From JBKBYG01 sp046313435 (GTDB lineage: Bacteria; Pseudomonadota; Alphaproteobacteria; Rickettsiales; Arcanibacteraceae), in the NCBI GenBank assembly GCA_046313435.1, contig JBKBYG010000012.1:1-46958 (forward strand): DNA of 46,958 nucleotides. Direction: 5' to 3'. The stretch's first letter is position 1, and each line of letters starts with the position of its first letter. The notes beneath the pieces were generated by a model, which saw only the letters and a list, made by a program, of their open reading frames with translations, ran no database searches and had not been told where the DNA came from. Both the position numbers and the translations under genes were made by a program. Positions 25,925 to 33,529 of the stretch are shown in pieces.

Positions 25925-26050
25925 ATGAAAATATTAAGTTCACTAAAATCTGCAAAAAAGCGTGATAAAAATTGTAGAGTAATACGTCGTAAAGGAAGAG
26001 TGTATGTAATTAATAAAAGCAACCCTAGGTTTAAGGCGCGCCAAGGTTAA
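25925..26050 (+). CDS. rpmJ: 50S ribosomal protein L36
   Basis: A 41-residue ribosomal protein, found by reading the gap after smpB. Translation starts MKILSSLKSAKKRDKN and ends INKSNPRFKARQG, the conserved L36 C-terminus. Only one Cys is present, so it is the zinc-free (C-minus) form usual in alphaproteobacteria. An AAGGTAAG ribosome binding site lies 4-11 bases before the ATG. It is flanked by its own candidate promoter and a terminator-like hairpin, suggesting a monocistronic unit. Confidence 0.95.
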   Translation: MKILSSLKSAKKRDKNCRVIRRKGRVYVINKSNPRFKARQG

Positions 26051-26088
26051 TTAGTCATTTTGACTCTTAATACTCAAACTATTGAACA

Positions 26089-26135
26089 AAAATTGTAAAG
26101 GAAATTTAGTATTATTAAATTGTCCTTACAATTTT
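26089..26135 (+). terminator. terminator-like hairpin after rpmJ
   Basis: AAAATTGTAA plus GGA (26089-26102, one bulged A) pairs with TCCTTACAATTTT (26123-26135) around a 20-base loop. The 3' arm ends in a short T-run. Confidence 0.55.
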
Positions 26136-26245
26136 CATATTTTCTTTATATGATTTATTCCTTCTCAGTTTAGTCTCAATTATATTTGTAATAGAAAATA
26201 ATACTTAATTATTGATAAAATTTATTTTGATTATATGTCCATAAT

Positions 26246-27292
26246 ATGGTAGATCAGCGCTTTTTTAATAATTACGGTCCATTTTCCCTTGAAGAAATAG
26301 CAAAATTCTCTGATTCAGAAATTTATATTGCAAACACGGTGCCAACTATAAATCTTACACAAAGATTATTTTATGGCGTTGCTCCTATGGATCTAGCTTC
26401 TAATATTGAAATTACAGTACTAAATAATAAAAAATATTCTAAAGATTTAGCAAAAACTTTAGCTGGAGCATGCTTTATTACACAAGATAATATTAAATAT
26501 GCACCAGCTAATATGATATTACTTATTTCTAAAAATCCATATAAATCATACGCATTAACAACAACTAAATTTTATCCTGAAGAAGATATTGTAGAATATA
26601 TCTCTCCACATGCTTTCATTGACGAAACTGCTATAATTGGCACAAATTCAAGAATAGAAGCAAACGTATTTATAGGAGAGAATGCAGTAATAGGAAGCAA
26701 TTCTATCATAGGATCTGGTAGCTATATCGGGAAATCTGTACATATTGGTAATAGCTGTAAAATATCATCAAATGTTACGATTACTCATACAATAATGGGA
26801 GATAATAATATTATTCATACAGGAGCGCGTATTGGCCAAGATGGGTTTGGCTTTGCAAGTGATATGAAAGGCCATTATAAAGTGTCGCAATTAGGTAGAG
26901 TATTAATTGGTAGTAATGTTGAGATAGGCGCAAATACTTGTATTGATCGTGGATCAGGACATGATACAATAATTTCAGATTATTGTATGATTGATAATTT
27001 AGTACAAATTGGTCATAATGTTCAGATCGGAAAAGCATGTATAATAGTTGCACAAGTCGGAATAGCTGGCAGTACTAAAATAGGCGATTTCGTAGTAGTT
27101 GGAGGGCAAGTTGGTATTTCTGGTCATTTAACTATAGGATCATATTCTCAAATTGCTGCAGGAAGTGGAGTTATAAAAGATATTGAGCCAAAGCAAATAT
27201 ATGGAGGCTATCCAGCAGTGCCTGTTAAGACATGGCACAAACAATCGATAATTTTAAAAAAATTAGCTAATAATGGAAACCATAATGAATAA
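26246..27292 (+). CDS. lpxD: UDP-3-O-acylglucosamine N-acyltransferase LpxD
   Basis: Third step of lipid A synthesis: transfers an R-3-hydroxyacyl chain from ACP to the amine of UDP-3-O-acylglucosamine. The 348 residues have the N-terminal uridine-binding domain (about 1-105) and a left-handed beta helix of hexapeptide repeats (IGTNSRIEANVFIGENAVIG and onward), with the catalytic His in DNLVQIGHNVQIG and the C-terminal GGYPAVPVKTWHKQ. It is the first gene of a compact lpxD-fabZ-lpxA-lpxI cluster and overlaps fabZ by 20 bases. bamA usually precedes lpxD in other proteobacteria but is absent here. Confidence 0.96.
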   Translation: MVDQRFFNNYGPFSLEEIAKFSDSEIYIANTVPTINLTQRLFYGVAPMDLASNIEITVLNNKKYSKDLAKTLAGACFITQDNIKYAPANMILLISKNPYKSYALTTTKFYPEEDIVEYISPHAFIDETAIIGTNSRIEANVFIGENAVIGSNSIIGSGSYIGKSVHIGNSCKISSNVTITHTIMGDNNIIHTGARIGQDGFGFASDMKGHYKVSQLGRVLIGSNVEIGANTCIDRGSGHDTIISDYCMIDNLVQIGHNVQIGKACIIVAQVGIAGSTKIGDFVVVGGQVGISGHLTIGSYSQIAAGSGVIKDIEPKQIYGGYPAVPVKTWHKQSIILKKLANNGNHNE

Positions 27293-27731
27293 TAATATAA
27301 TAGATATTGAGAAAATAATTAAGATGATACCTCATAGATATCCTTTATTACTTATTGATAGGATAGTAGAGTTTGTTGAGAATGAGTATGCTGTAGGGCT
27401 AAAAAATGTTACCATGAATGAGCCGCATTTTTTAGGACATTTTCCTGGAAAACCAATAATGCCAGGTGTCTTGATTGTAGAAGCAATGGCACAAACTTCT
27501 GCAGTATTTGTTGTAGAAACTTTAAAAGGTGCCACTGAGGGCAAGCTTGTATATTTTATGTCAATTGAAAATGCAAAATTCAGAAAAACTGTGGTTCCAG
27601 GGGATAGTTTGTATTTGCACGTAAGGAAAGAGAGAAATAAAGGCAATGTATGGAAATTTAATGCAGAGGCAAAAGTAGATAATATCTTAGTTGCAGAAGC
27701 AACTTTTACTGCAATGATAATGGATCAATAA
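27273..27731 (+). CDS. fabZ: 3-hydroxyacyl-ACP dehydratase FabZ
   Basis: Dehydrates 3-hydroxyacyl-ACP in fatty acid elongation and competes with lipid A synthesis for the same pool. The 152 residues show the hot-dog fold signatures MIPHRYPLLLIDRI, HFLGHFPGKPIMPGVLIVEAMAQ (catalytic His and Glu) and VVPGDSLYLHV. The ATG at 27273 gives an N-terminus METIMNNN; the ATG at 27285 is an equally reasonable start and reduces the overlap with lpxD from 20 to 8 bases. The stop overlaps the lpxA ATG by one base. Confidence 0.96.
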   Translation: METIMNNNIIDIEKIIKMIPHRYPLLLIDRIVEFVENEYAVGLKNVTMNEPHFLGHFPGKPIMPGVLIVEAMAQTSAVFVVETLKGATEGKLVYFMSIENAKFRKTVVPGDSLYLHVRKERNKGNVWKFNAEAKVDNILVAEATFTAMIMDQ

Positions 27732-28534
27732 TGATAAATGGTAAAAACATTCATCCTACCGCAATAATTTCAGATACTGCGATTATTGGAGAAAATGTAA
27801 TTATTGGACCATATTCAATTATTGGTGATAATGTCGTTATAGGAGCAAATAACATAATCAAATCTCATGTTGTTATTACTGGCAATACTAATATTGGAGA
27901 CAATAATGAATTCTTTTCATTCTCGTGTATTGGCGAGATGCCCCAAGATAAAAAATATAAAGGTGAGAATTCTAAGCTTATAATTGGTAAAAATAATATA
28001 ATTAGAGAATATGTAACTATTAATCCTGGAACTGAAGGCGGGGGAATGGTTACAAGTATTGGTAACAATTGCTTACTTATGGCTTCAGTGCATATAGCGC
28101 ATGATTGTAAGGTTGGAGATAATGTTATTTTTGCAAATAATGCCACTCTTGCTGGCCATGTAGAAGTTGCAGATCATGCTTTGCTTGGTGGTTTGTCAGC
28201 TGTCAGACAATTCGTCAGAATAGGAAAATACGCAATGATAGGTGGTATGGCAGGGATAGATAGTGATGTAATTCCATTTGGACTAGCCATTAATAAGCGA
28301 GCAAATCTTGCAGGAATTAACTTAGTTGGGCTTAAAAGGGCTGGCTTTGAACGAAATAGTATAAATAATATTAAAGCAGCATATGATATATTATTTTATG
28401 GGACAGGCAGTTTTGATTCTAGAATTAAGCATGTGGCTCAGGAATATAAAGATGATTCAGCAATCATGGAGTTGGTAAGATTTTTAGAAGTGGATACTGC
28501 AAGAGCAGTATGTAAACCAGAATCAGATGGTTAA
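27731..28534 (+). CDS. lpxA: UDP-N-acetylglucosamine acyltransferase LpxA
   Basis: First step of lipid A synthesis, acylating UDP-GlcNAc at the 3-hydroxyl from hydroxyacyl-ACP. The 267 residues consist of hexapeptide repeats (HPTAIISDTAIIGENVIIGP and onward), the catalytic His in ASVHIAHDCKVGD, the NPGTEGGG segment, and the C-terminal helical domain after AINKRANLAGINLVGLKR. Length is normal. It overlaps lpxI by 8 bases. Presence of the block means the organism makes lipid A, unlike Ehrlichia and Anaplasma. Confidence 0.97.
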   Translation: MINGKNIHPTAIISDTAIIGENVIIGPYSIIGDNVVIGANNIIKSHVVITGNTNIGDNNEFFSFSCIGEMPQDKKYKGENSKLIIGKNNIIREYVTINPGTEGGGMVTSIGNNCLLMASVHIAHDCKVGDNVIFANNATLAGHVEVADHALLGGLSAVRQFVRIGKYAMIGGMAGIDSDVIPFGLAINKRANLAGINLVGLKRAGFERNSINNIKAAYDILFYGTGSFDSRIKHVAQEYKDDSAIMELVRFLEVDTARAVCKPESDG

Positions 28535-29333
28535 AAAAGCTATTATTGCCGGAGGAGGGGAATTACCAAGAATCATTGTAGATTCTTTGAAAGAGCAAAA
28601 TATTCCTTATTATATTATAGCTATCAAGGGAGAGTATAACCTTTCATTTCCAGAACCTGATAGTATAATTGATATCGGTCTAGTTAAATCAATACTAGAA
28701 ATTTTTGAAAAAGAATCCATAAAAGAAGTAATATTAGCAGGTAGTATAAAAAGACCAGCTTTTTCATCACTTAAAATTGATAGTGAGGGTTTAAAATTAA
28801 TCGCGCAAATTACAAAAAATACTATCTTGGGAGATAATAAATTATTATCAACTATAGTAAAATTTATTGAAAATAAAGGTTATAGAGTTATTGGAGCGGA
28901 TGAAATTGTTGCCAAAATACTTACTGATCAAGGAATCTTAGGTGAAATCTTTCCCTCAAATGAAGACAAAGAAGATATAGAACTTGGTAAAAAAGTAGCT
29001 CAAGCAATTGGCCAAATGGATATTGGACAGGGAGTAATTATTGAAAACGGTTTAGTCTTAGGTATTGAGGCTATAGAAGGAACTGATGAACTGATAAAGA
29101 GATGCGCTTTATTAAAAAGAGAATCATTTAAGAAGGGGATATTGGTAAAAATGAAGAAACCCAATCAAGAACAGAAAGCTGATCTCCCTACAATAGGTGT
29201 TACTACAGTTAGAAATATTGCTCAAGCTGGTTTTAAAGGTATAGCAATAGAAGCAGGTAATAGTTTTATTCTTAATAAAGAAGAAGTTCTTAAAGAAGCA
29301 AATAATAAAGGTATATTTGTTGTAGGTATATAA
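28527..29333 (+). CDS. lpxI: UDP-2,3-diacylglucosamine pyrophosphatase LpxI
   Basis: Hydrolyses UDP-2,3-diacylglucosamine to lipid X. LpxI is the alphaproteobacterial replacement for LpxH and attacks the alpha rather than beta phosphate. The 268 residues begin KKAIIAGGGELPRIIVDSL, contain EVILAGSIKRP and LLSTIVKFIENKGYRVIGAD, and end with the DUF1009 signature GFKGIAIEAGNSFILNKEEV. A palindromic element starts directly after its stop codon. Confidence 0.93.
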   Translation: MVKKAIIAGGGELPRIIVDSLKEQNIPYYIIAIKGEYNLSFPEPDSIIDIGLVKSILEIFEKESIKEVILAGSIKRPAFSSLKIDSEGLKLIAQITKNTILGDNKLLSTIVKFIENKGYRVIGADEIVAKILTDQGILGEIFPSNEDKEDIELGKKVAQAIGQMDIGQGVIIENGLVLGIEAIEGTDELIKRCALLKRESFKKGILVKMKKPNQEQKADLPTIGVTTVRNIAQAGFKGIAIEAGNSFILNKEEVLKEANNKGIFVVGI

Positions 29334-29438
29334 ATAGTGAATTAAGTTAAGGTACTAAAATCGTTGTTCATCAATCACCTACTATTTTTGTATGCTTCGC
29401 TCCTTAAGCCTAGTATTACATTCAACTTAATTCACTAT
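29334..29438. repeat. palindromic MITE-like element
   Basis: A 15-bp perfect inverted repeat (29334-29348 and 29424-29438, ATAGTGAATTAAGTT and its complement) bounds about 105 bases between convergent lpxI and motA. If the outer TA at each end is a target duplication, the termini begin GTGAATTAAGTT, as expected for IS630/Tc1-type non-autonomous elements. No transposase or long frame is inside. Confidence 0.5.
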
Positions 29439-29549
29439 ACCATCTCTCATTTATATTACCACGTCGTCGTGAGTGCGGTCTAAGGGCTCGGGCACATATT
29501 GTATGTATATATGCTCATTCGCTTTAATCCTTAGCTTCTTTCTTTATGT

Positions 29550-30431
29550 TTAACTTGCTGCTGGCGCAGGTGCATCAATATTATTGATCGCATTTTCTAA
29601 TTCATAAAATGTCGGTTGTAAATGAGAAGGTACATTACCTCTGCCAATTTCTATAGATATTTGTGGCGCATTTCCTTGCATATGGGCGATAAAAACATCT
29701 CGGATTATTAAGTATATTTGGCCTTCTTCATCAGCAATTTCAGTAATTTTTGTGGCAAATGGTCCTACAAAACAGTAAGCTAAGAATACACCCAAGAATG
29801 TTCCAACGAGTGCTCCTCCAATCATTCCTCCAAGTACCTCTGGGGGTTCGGAAATGCTAGCCATAGTTTTAATTACACCAAGTACTGCAGCTACGATACC
29901 GATTGCAGGTAATCCGTCGGCAATGCTTTGGAAAGCTCTCCCACTACTTGTTGCTTCATGGTGATGTTTATCAATTTGATTTTGTATATTTGTTTCAACG
30001 TGATAAGGGTTATTAAAATCCATAGTCATTAAGCGTAATGTATCGCAAATTAGATCTATTGCAAAATGATCATGCATTATTTTAGGGTATTTACTAAATA
30101 ATGGACTTTCTTCTGGCTTCTCTATGTGCGATTCAATTTCAAGAACGCCTTTTGTTCTGATTAATTTTGCTATTTGAAATAATAAGGTAAGTATATCTTG
30201 GTAATCTTTTTTAGACCATTTGGGTGATTTAAAAGGCGTGGCAAAATCTTTAAGAAGTTTTTTTGCAACTACCCCTTTATTACCAATTAAGAACGACCCT
30301 ACTACTGCTCCCCCAATCATTGTCATTTCGTAAGGTAAAGCATGTAGTATTACACCAAATTTACCTCCTGCAAGAACATATCCTCCAAACACCATAACAA
30401 ATACGACAATAATTCCTATAATAGATAGCAT
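29550..30431 (-). CDS. motA: flagellar motor stator protein MotA
   Basis: Proton-channel stator subunit that couples ion flow to flagellar rotation with MotB. The 293 residues show four membrane segments: two at the N-terminus (IIGIIVVFVMVFGGYVLAGG; MTMIGGAVVGSFLIG) and two near residues 170-225, including the conserved Pro in IADGLPAIGIVAAVLGVIKT. The cytoplasmic loop carries the KLIRTKGVLEIESHIEKPEES region that contacts FliG. Length and motifs are those of the E. coli-type MotA. No motB is adjacent; downstream DNA is repetitive. Confidence 0.95.
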   Translation of the reverse strand: MLSIIGIIVVFVMVFGGYVLAGGKFGVILHALPYEMTMIGGAVVGSFLIGNKGVVAKKLLKDFATPFKSPKWSKKDYQDILTLLFQIAKLIRTKGVLEIESHIEKPEESPLFSKYPKIMHDHFAIDLICDTLRLMTMDFNNPYHVETNIQNQIDKHHHEATSSGRAFQSIADGLPAIGIVAAVLGVIKTMASISEPPEVLGGMIGGALVGTFLGVFLAYCFVGPFATKITEIADEEGQIYLIIRDVFIAHMQGNAPQISIEIGRGNVPSHLQPTFYELENAINNIDAPAPAAS

Positions 30432-30511
30432 AACCTAACTTTAAACCTTATATTAAATTGTTTATTTATATTATTCTAATGTACAATAGTTAAAACTTTA
30501 ATAATTTAAAA

Positions 30512-30934
30512 ATGGATGATAAAATTTTAATTGCAAACGATAAAGATTGTGAGATTCTTAATCAATACATTATTGACTATAATTTAAGTAAAGTGCCTTT
30601 TCCAAAAAATCCACCTTGGGAATCGATAAATTATGTAATAAAAAAAGATAATACGATTGTTGCAGGAATAACTTCTGCTCTAATTATGAACAATATTTTG
30701 AGTATAGATGTTTTATTTGTTTCTGAAAAATATAGAATTCAAAAATATGGTTCGCTATTACTAGAAAAAGTAGAAAATGAGGCTAAGAATAAAGGCGCCT
30801 ATCTTGTGCAGCTTGACACATTTGAATTTCAAGCTCTTGGATTTTATCAAAAACATTGTTATGAAATATTTGGCATATTAGAGGATTGTCCAAGTAAAGG
30901 GCACAAAAGATATTATTTAAAAAAAAATCTATAA
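30512..30934 (+). CDS. GNAT family N-acetyltransferase
   Basis: A 140-residue acetyltransferase of the GNAT fold. The acetyl-CoA binding region appears as LSIDVLFVSEKYRIQKYGSLLLEKVENEA (in that order), where the loop RIQKYG replaces the usual Q/RxxGxG/A, followed by LDTFEFQALGFYQKHCYEIFG. Substrate unknown. It is a single gene divergent from motA with a strong terminator downstream. Confidence 0.82.
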   Translation: MDDKILIANDKDCEILNQYIIDYNLSKVPFPKNPPWESINYVIKKDNTIVAGITSALIMNNILSIDVLFVSEKYRIQKYGSLLLEKVENEAKNKGAYLVQLDTFEFQALGFYQKHCYEIFGILEDCPSKGHKRYYLKKNL

Positions 30935-30951
30935 AAAATTAAACTTTTTGT

Positions 30952-31005
30952 AACAAGTTCAGCATGACACTAGCTTGCTTGGCTTATAATCATCCTGAAC
31001 TTGTT
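30952..31005. repeat. imperfect palindrome overlapping a terminator
   Basis: AACAAGTTCAGCATGA (30952-30967) is the reverse complement of TCATCCTGAACTTGTT (30990-31005) with one mismatch. The sequence resembles a short repeat family with CCTGAACTTGTTTCAGG cores found dispersed in several intracellular alphaproteobacteria, from memory. The right arm doubles as the terminator of the GNAT gene. Confidence 0.5.
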
Positions 31006-31019
31006 TCAGGATCTTTTTT
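30992..31019 (+). terminator. rho-independent terminator after the GNAT gene
   Basis: ATCCTGAA (30992-30999) pairs with TTCAGGAT (31005-31012) around CTTGT, followed by C and six T (31014-31019). Confidence 0.8.
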
Positions 31020-31116
31020 GAAGCTGGTTTTTAACTATAAACCAACCTACCATACAAATCCAAAGTAACTAAGGAAAACTTATGTAAAGTGTTGAGCTTA
31101 TTAAACTAAGCGTGTA

Positions 31117-31401
31117 TTAATTTGCGCTATTAATTATATCTTTAAACTCTTTGCCCATTCTAAAATAGGTAATGAAACGCTCTTCAATTTTGATGTCAGC
31201 TGAAGTACGAGGGTTTCTAGCAACTCTTGATTCTCTTTTCCTTACTGAAAAACTGCCGAATCTTCTAAGCTCAACTTTGTTTTTATTTATTAAAGCATTC
31301 GCAAGTTCACTAAAGATAATATTTACAATATTAGTAATATTTTCGATAGAATGGGCTGGATATTTTTTAGCCAAAATTTTAATTAAATCTGATTTAGTCA
31401 T
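31117..31401 (-). CDS. ihfB: integration host factor beta-like DNA-binding protein
   Basis: A 94-residue HU/IHF family protein that bends DNA as a dimer. The N-terminal helical dimerisation part (MTKSDLIKILAKKYP) and the beta-arm region are visible, with RRFGSFSVRKRESRVARNPRT at residues 46-66; RNPRT holds the intercalating Pro. The sequence groups with IHF-beta more than HU because of VELRRFGSFSVRKRE and the C-terminal FRMGKEFKD. Single gene on the minus strand with about 560 non-coding bases upstream. Confidence 0.9.
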   Translation of the reverse strand: MTKSDLIKILAKKYPAHSIENITNIVNIIFSELANALINKNKVELRRFGSFSVRKRESRVARNPRTSADIKIEERFITYFRMGKEFKDIINSAN

Positions 31402-31963
31402 AATATTTAAAAATAGTTTTATAATTTAACATATTATTCAATATAATATTAAATAGTTAATATTTCCCTAAGGGTGATTTTATTTATATGTTTCAAATCT
31501 TGTTGAATTACATTAGTTAATTTTAGAATTTTGGCTCTTATAAAGTGAGAAGAAAGAAATTACAAGCATTGATTTAAAAAAATTCTATCATTTTCAATAG
31601 TTTGCAATATATACGCGAAGGTCTTGTGTGATAGATTTACTTATAGTTTGTAAAAAATTAATTTACGAAAAATTATGTATAATAAATTTTTAAATATTAA
31701 GGAATATTTCTTTTGTGGATAATACGAATTAATCTAGCAATTTATATAATAAATTTCTTGCATCACCTTGCTTTCGGGGGTGATTTGTAGATTAATTCAG
31801 TGCTGGAATCCTCCATGTGCTCAAAATCTCCTTCAAATCCCCTCACAAAAGATGGTTCTGCAAGAAGTCTAATTTTTAAAATTCTAAAATAAAAGTTGAA
31901 AAAAACTTAGTGTCATGATAATCAGTTTACAACCTACTTTAATTAAAGCTTAATCATATATAC
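31402..31963. other. 562-base intergenic region between ihfB and phoH
   Basis: It separates divergent genes, so it should contain promoters for both. An extended -10 box (TGTATAAT, ending 31683) is visible on the plus strand. The middle holds a structured element described separately. No tRNA, tmRNA, SRP RNA or RNase P signature was recognised. The rest is AT-rich without clear content. Confidence 0.6.
31690..31865. repeat. structured palindromic element, possible RPE-like repeat or ncRNA
   Basis: Nested pairings are visible. TCTTTTGTG (31709-31717) pairs with CACAAAAGA (31844-31852). GAATTAATCTA (31726-31736) pairs with TAGATTAATTC (31788-31798). Inside lie two hairpins, GCAA/TTGC (31737-31761) and ATCACCTT/GGGGTGAT (31762-31784), forming a three-way junction. 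A TATAAT lies at 31678-31683. On the minus strand a frame of about 47 codons reads through and ends ...EDSSTELIYKSPPKAR then stop, which has a coding-like composition and reminds me of peptides in Rickettsia palindromic elements. Either a mobile palindrome or a small RNA is possible. Confidence 0.45.
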
Positions 31964-32932
31964 ATGGCCTTTATTACTTTTGATAAAAATGAATTACTGC
32001 CTGAGTTATTTGGAGAATTTAATAGACATTTAAATTTAATTGAAAGCAAATTCAGTGTTTCCCTTACTTCACGAGGAAATGTTTTATCAATTCTGGGAAA
32101 GGATGAAGATATCAGTAAAGTTAAATTAATTCTTAAAGAATTGTATAAAGATTTAAAAAAAGGTCGCCATATAGGAATTGATGAAGTAAATGCTGCTATT
32201 GTGATGAATAATCTAACTTCTTCTAATATTAAGTCTAAAGAAAAAATAGCACTCGATGAATATGTAATTAGAACGAAGAAAAAAAATATTGTTCCTTCAA
32301 CTAATACTCAATTAGAATATATAAAACTATTATTTCAAAAGGATATTGTATTTGCTGAAGGCCCGGCGGGCACAGGAAAAACATATATTGCGGTAGCTGC
32401 AGCTGTCTCAGCATTCTTAGCAAAAAAAGTTGATAGAATAATTTTGTCAAGACCTGCAATAGAGGCTGGTGAAAAGCTTGGTTTTTTACCAGGAGATCTA
32501 AAAGAGAAAGTTGATCCTTTTTTAAGGCCTTTATATGATGCTCTCCAGGATATGTTGCCAAGTGAAAATTTTATAAGATATATGGAGCTTGGAGAAATAG
32601 AGATAGCGCCACTTGCATTTATGCGTGGTAGGACATTAAATAATGCTTTTATTATTCTGGATGAAGCGCAAAATACTACAGATGCACAAATGAAAATGTT
32701 CCTTACTAGAATAGGAGAGGGTTCAAGAATGGTGATTAACGGCGATATTTCGCAGGTTGATTTACCTACTGGTGCAAAATCAGGGCTTATTGATGCGATA
32801 GATACATTAAAAAATATAAAAGAAATAGGATTTATTAAATTTGAAAATAAGGATATAATTAGACATTCACTTACTACAAAAATTATAAATGCATATGATA
32901 ACAAAAGAAAGAAATTGAAAAAAAATGCTTGA
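31964..32932 (+). CDS. ybeZ: PhoH-like ATPase (YbeZ)
   Basis: A 322-residue PhoH-family P-loop ATPase linked to RNA metabolism and ribosome maturation with YbeY. Walker A is EGPAGTGKTY (about residue 130), followed by ILSRPAIEAGEKLGFLPGDL, the Walker B region AFIILDEAQNTT and the GDISQVDLP motif. An N-terminal KH-like segment (residues 1-90) matches the family. It overlaps ybeY by 8 bases and starts the conserved ybeZ-ybeY-ybeX order. Confidence 0.95.
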   Translation: MAFITFDKNELLPELFGEFNRHLNLIESKFSVSLTSRGNVLSILGKDEDISKVKLILKELYKDLKKGRHIGIDEVNAAIVMNNLTSSNIKSKEKIALDEYVIRTKKKNIVPSTNTQLEYIKLLFQKDIVFAEGPAGTGKTYIAVAAAVSAFLAKKVDRIILSRPAIEAGEKLGFLPGDLKEKVDPFLRPLYDALQDMLPSENFIRYMELGEIEIAPLAFMRGRTLNNAFIILDEAQNTTDAQMKMFLTRIGEGSRMVINGDISQVDLPTGAKSGLIDAIDTLKNIKEIGFIKFENKDIIRHSLTTKIINAYDNKRKKLKKNA

Positions 32933-33467
32933 ACAAAGGATAGTAGAAGAGAAACCTAGTAGGGCTCCTATTATTGACATTGATATTTTACAAGATTATG
33001 AGGAGTGGCAAATTAAACTGCCTGAGTATAATGAGTTAATAGAGAAAGTCACTAATACTACACTGCTTGAGCTTGACTTAGGTACTTATGTAACGAATGT
33101 TGAATTATCTGTAACATTAGCAAACAATAAATATATCACTGAAATAAATCACAAATTCCGTAATAAGAACAGGCCTACAAATGTTCTGTCATTTCCTAGT
33201 GAAGATATAAATCCGGAAGATTTTTATTCTATTTTAACATATAATGGATATATAATGATTGGTGATATTGTTTTTGCTTTAGAAATTATACAGGATGAAG
33301 CTGAGGAACAAGACAAATTATTTAAAGATCATTTTATTCATCTTTTAGTGCATGGAATATTACATTTGCTAGGGTATGATCATGAAGAAGATGAGGAAAG
33401 GACTAGAATGGAAGAATTAGAAATTAGAATTCTTTCAAAATATAATATTAAAAACCCTTATGAATAA
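32925..33467 (+). CDS. ybeY: endoribonuclease/rRNA maturation factor YbeY
   Basis: Single-strand endoribonuclease for 16S rRNA 3' processing and 70S quality control. The 180 residues contain the metal-binding HLLVHGILHLLGYDHEED (three His of H-x3-H-x5-H) and the family motif NKNRPTNVLSFPSED. The N-terminal 30 residues are less conserved; a later start is possible, but the only early ATG overlaps ybeZ. The genes on both sides are those typical for this locus. Confidence 0.95.
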   Translation: MLEQRIVEEKPSRAPIIDIDILQDYEEWQIKLPEYNELIEKVTNTTLLELDLGTYVTNVELSVTLANNKYITEINHKFRNKNRPTNVLSFPSEDINPEDFYSILTYNGYIMIGDIVFALEIIQDEAEEQDKLFKDHFIHLLVHGILHLLGYDHEEDEERTRMEELEIRILSKYNIKNPYE

Positions 33468-33529
33468 GATATAATATGAACTTTTTCTTATTAAAATTAA
33501 AAAATAGTATTTAATTAAATTTATAATAT

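Noticed and set aside
31172..31429. 85-codon plus-strand frame over ihfB
   Set aside because: Antisense to a gene with clear HU/IHF motifs.
31690..31865. Assignment as 6S, tmRNA, SRP RNA or RNase P RNA
   Set aside because: None of the conserved core sequences of these RNAs was recognised, so it was left as an unnamed structured element.
32335..32904. 189-codon minus-strand open frame
   Set aside because: Lies wholly antisense to ybeZ, which has full PhoH motifs; no start context or domain in the antisense frame.
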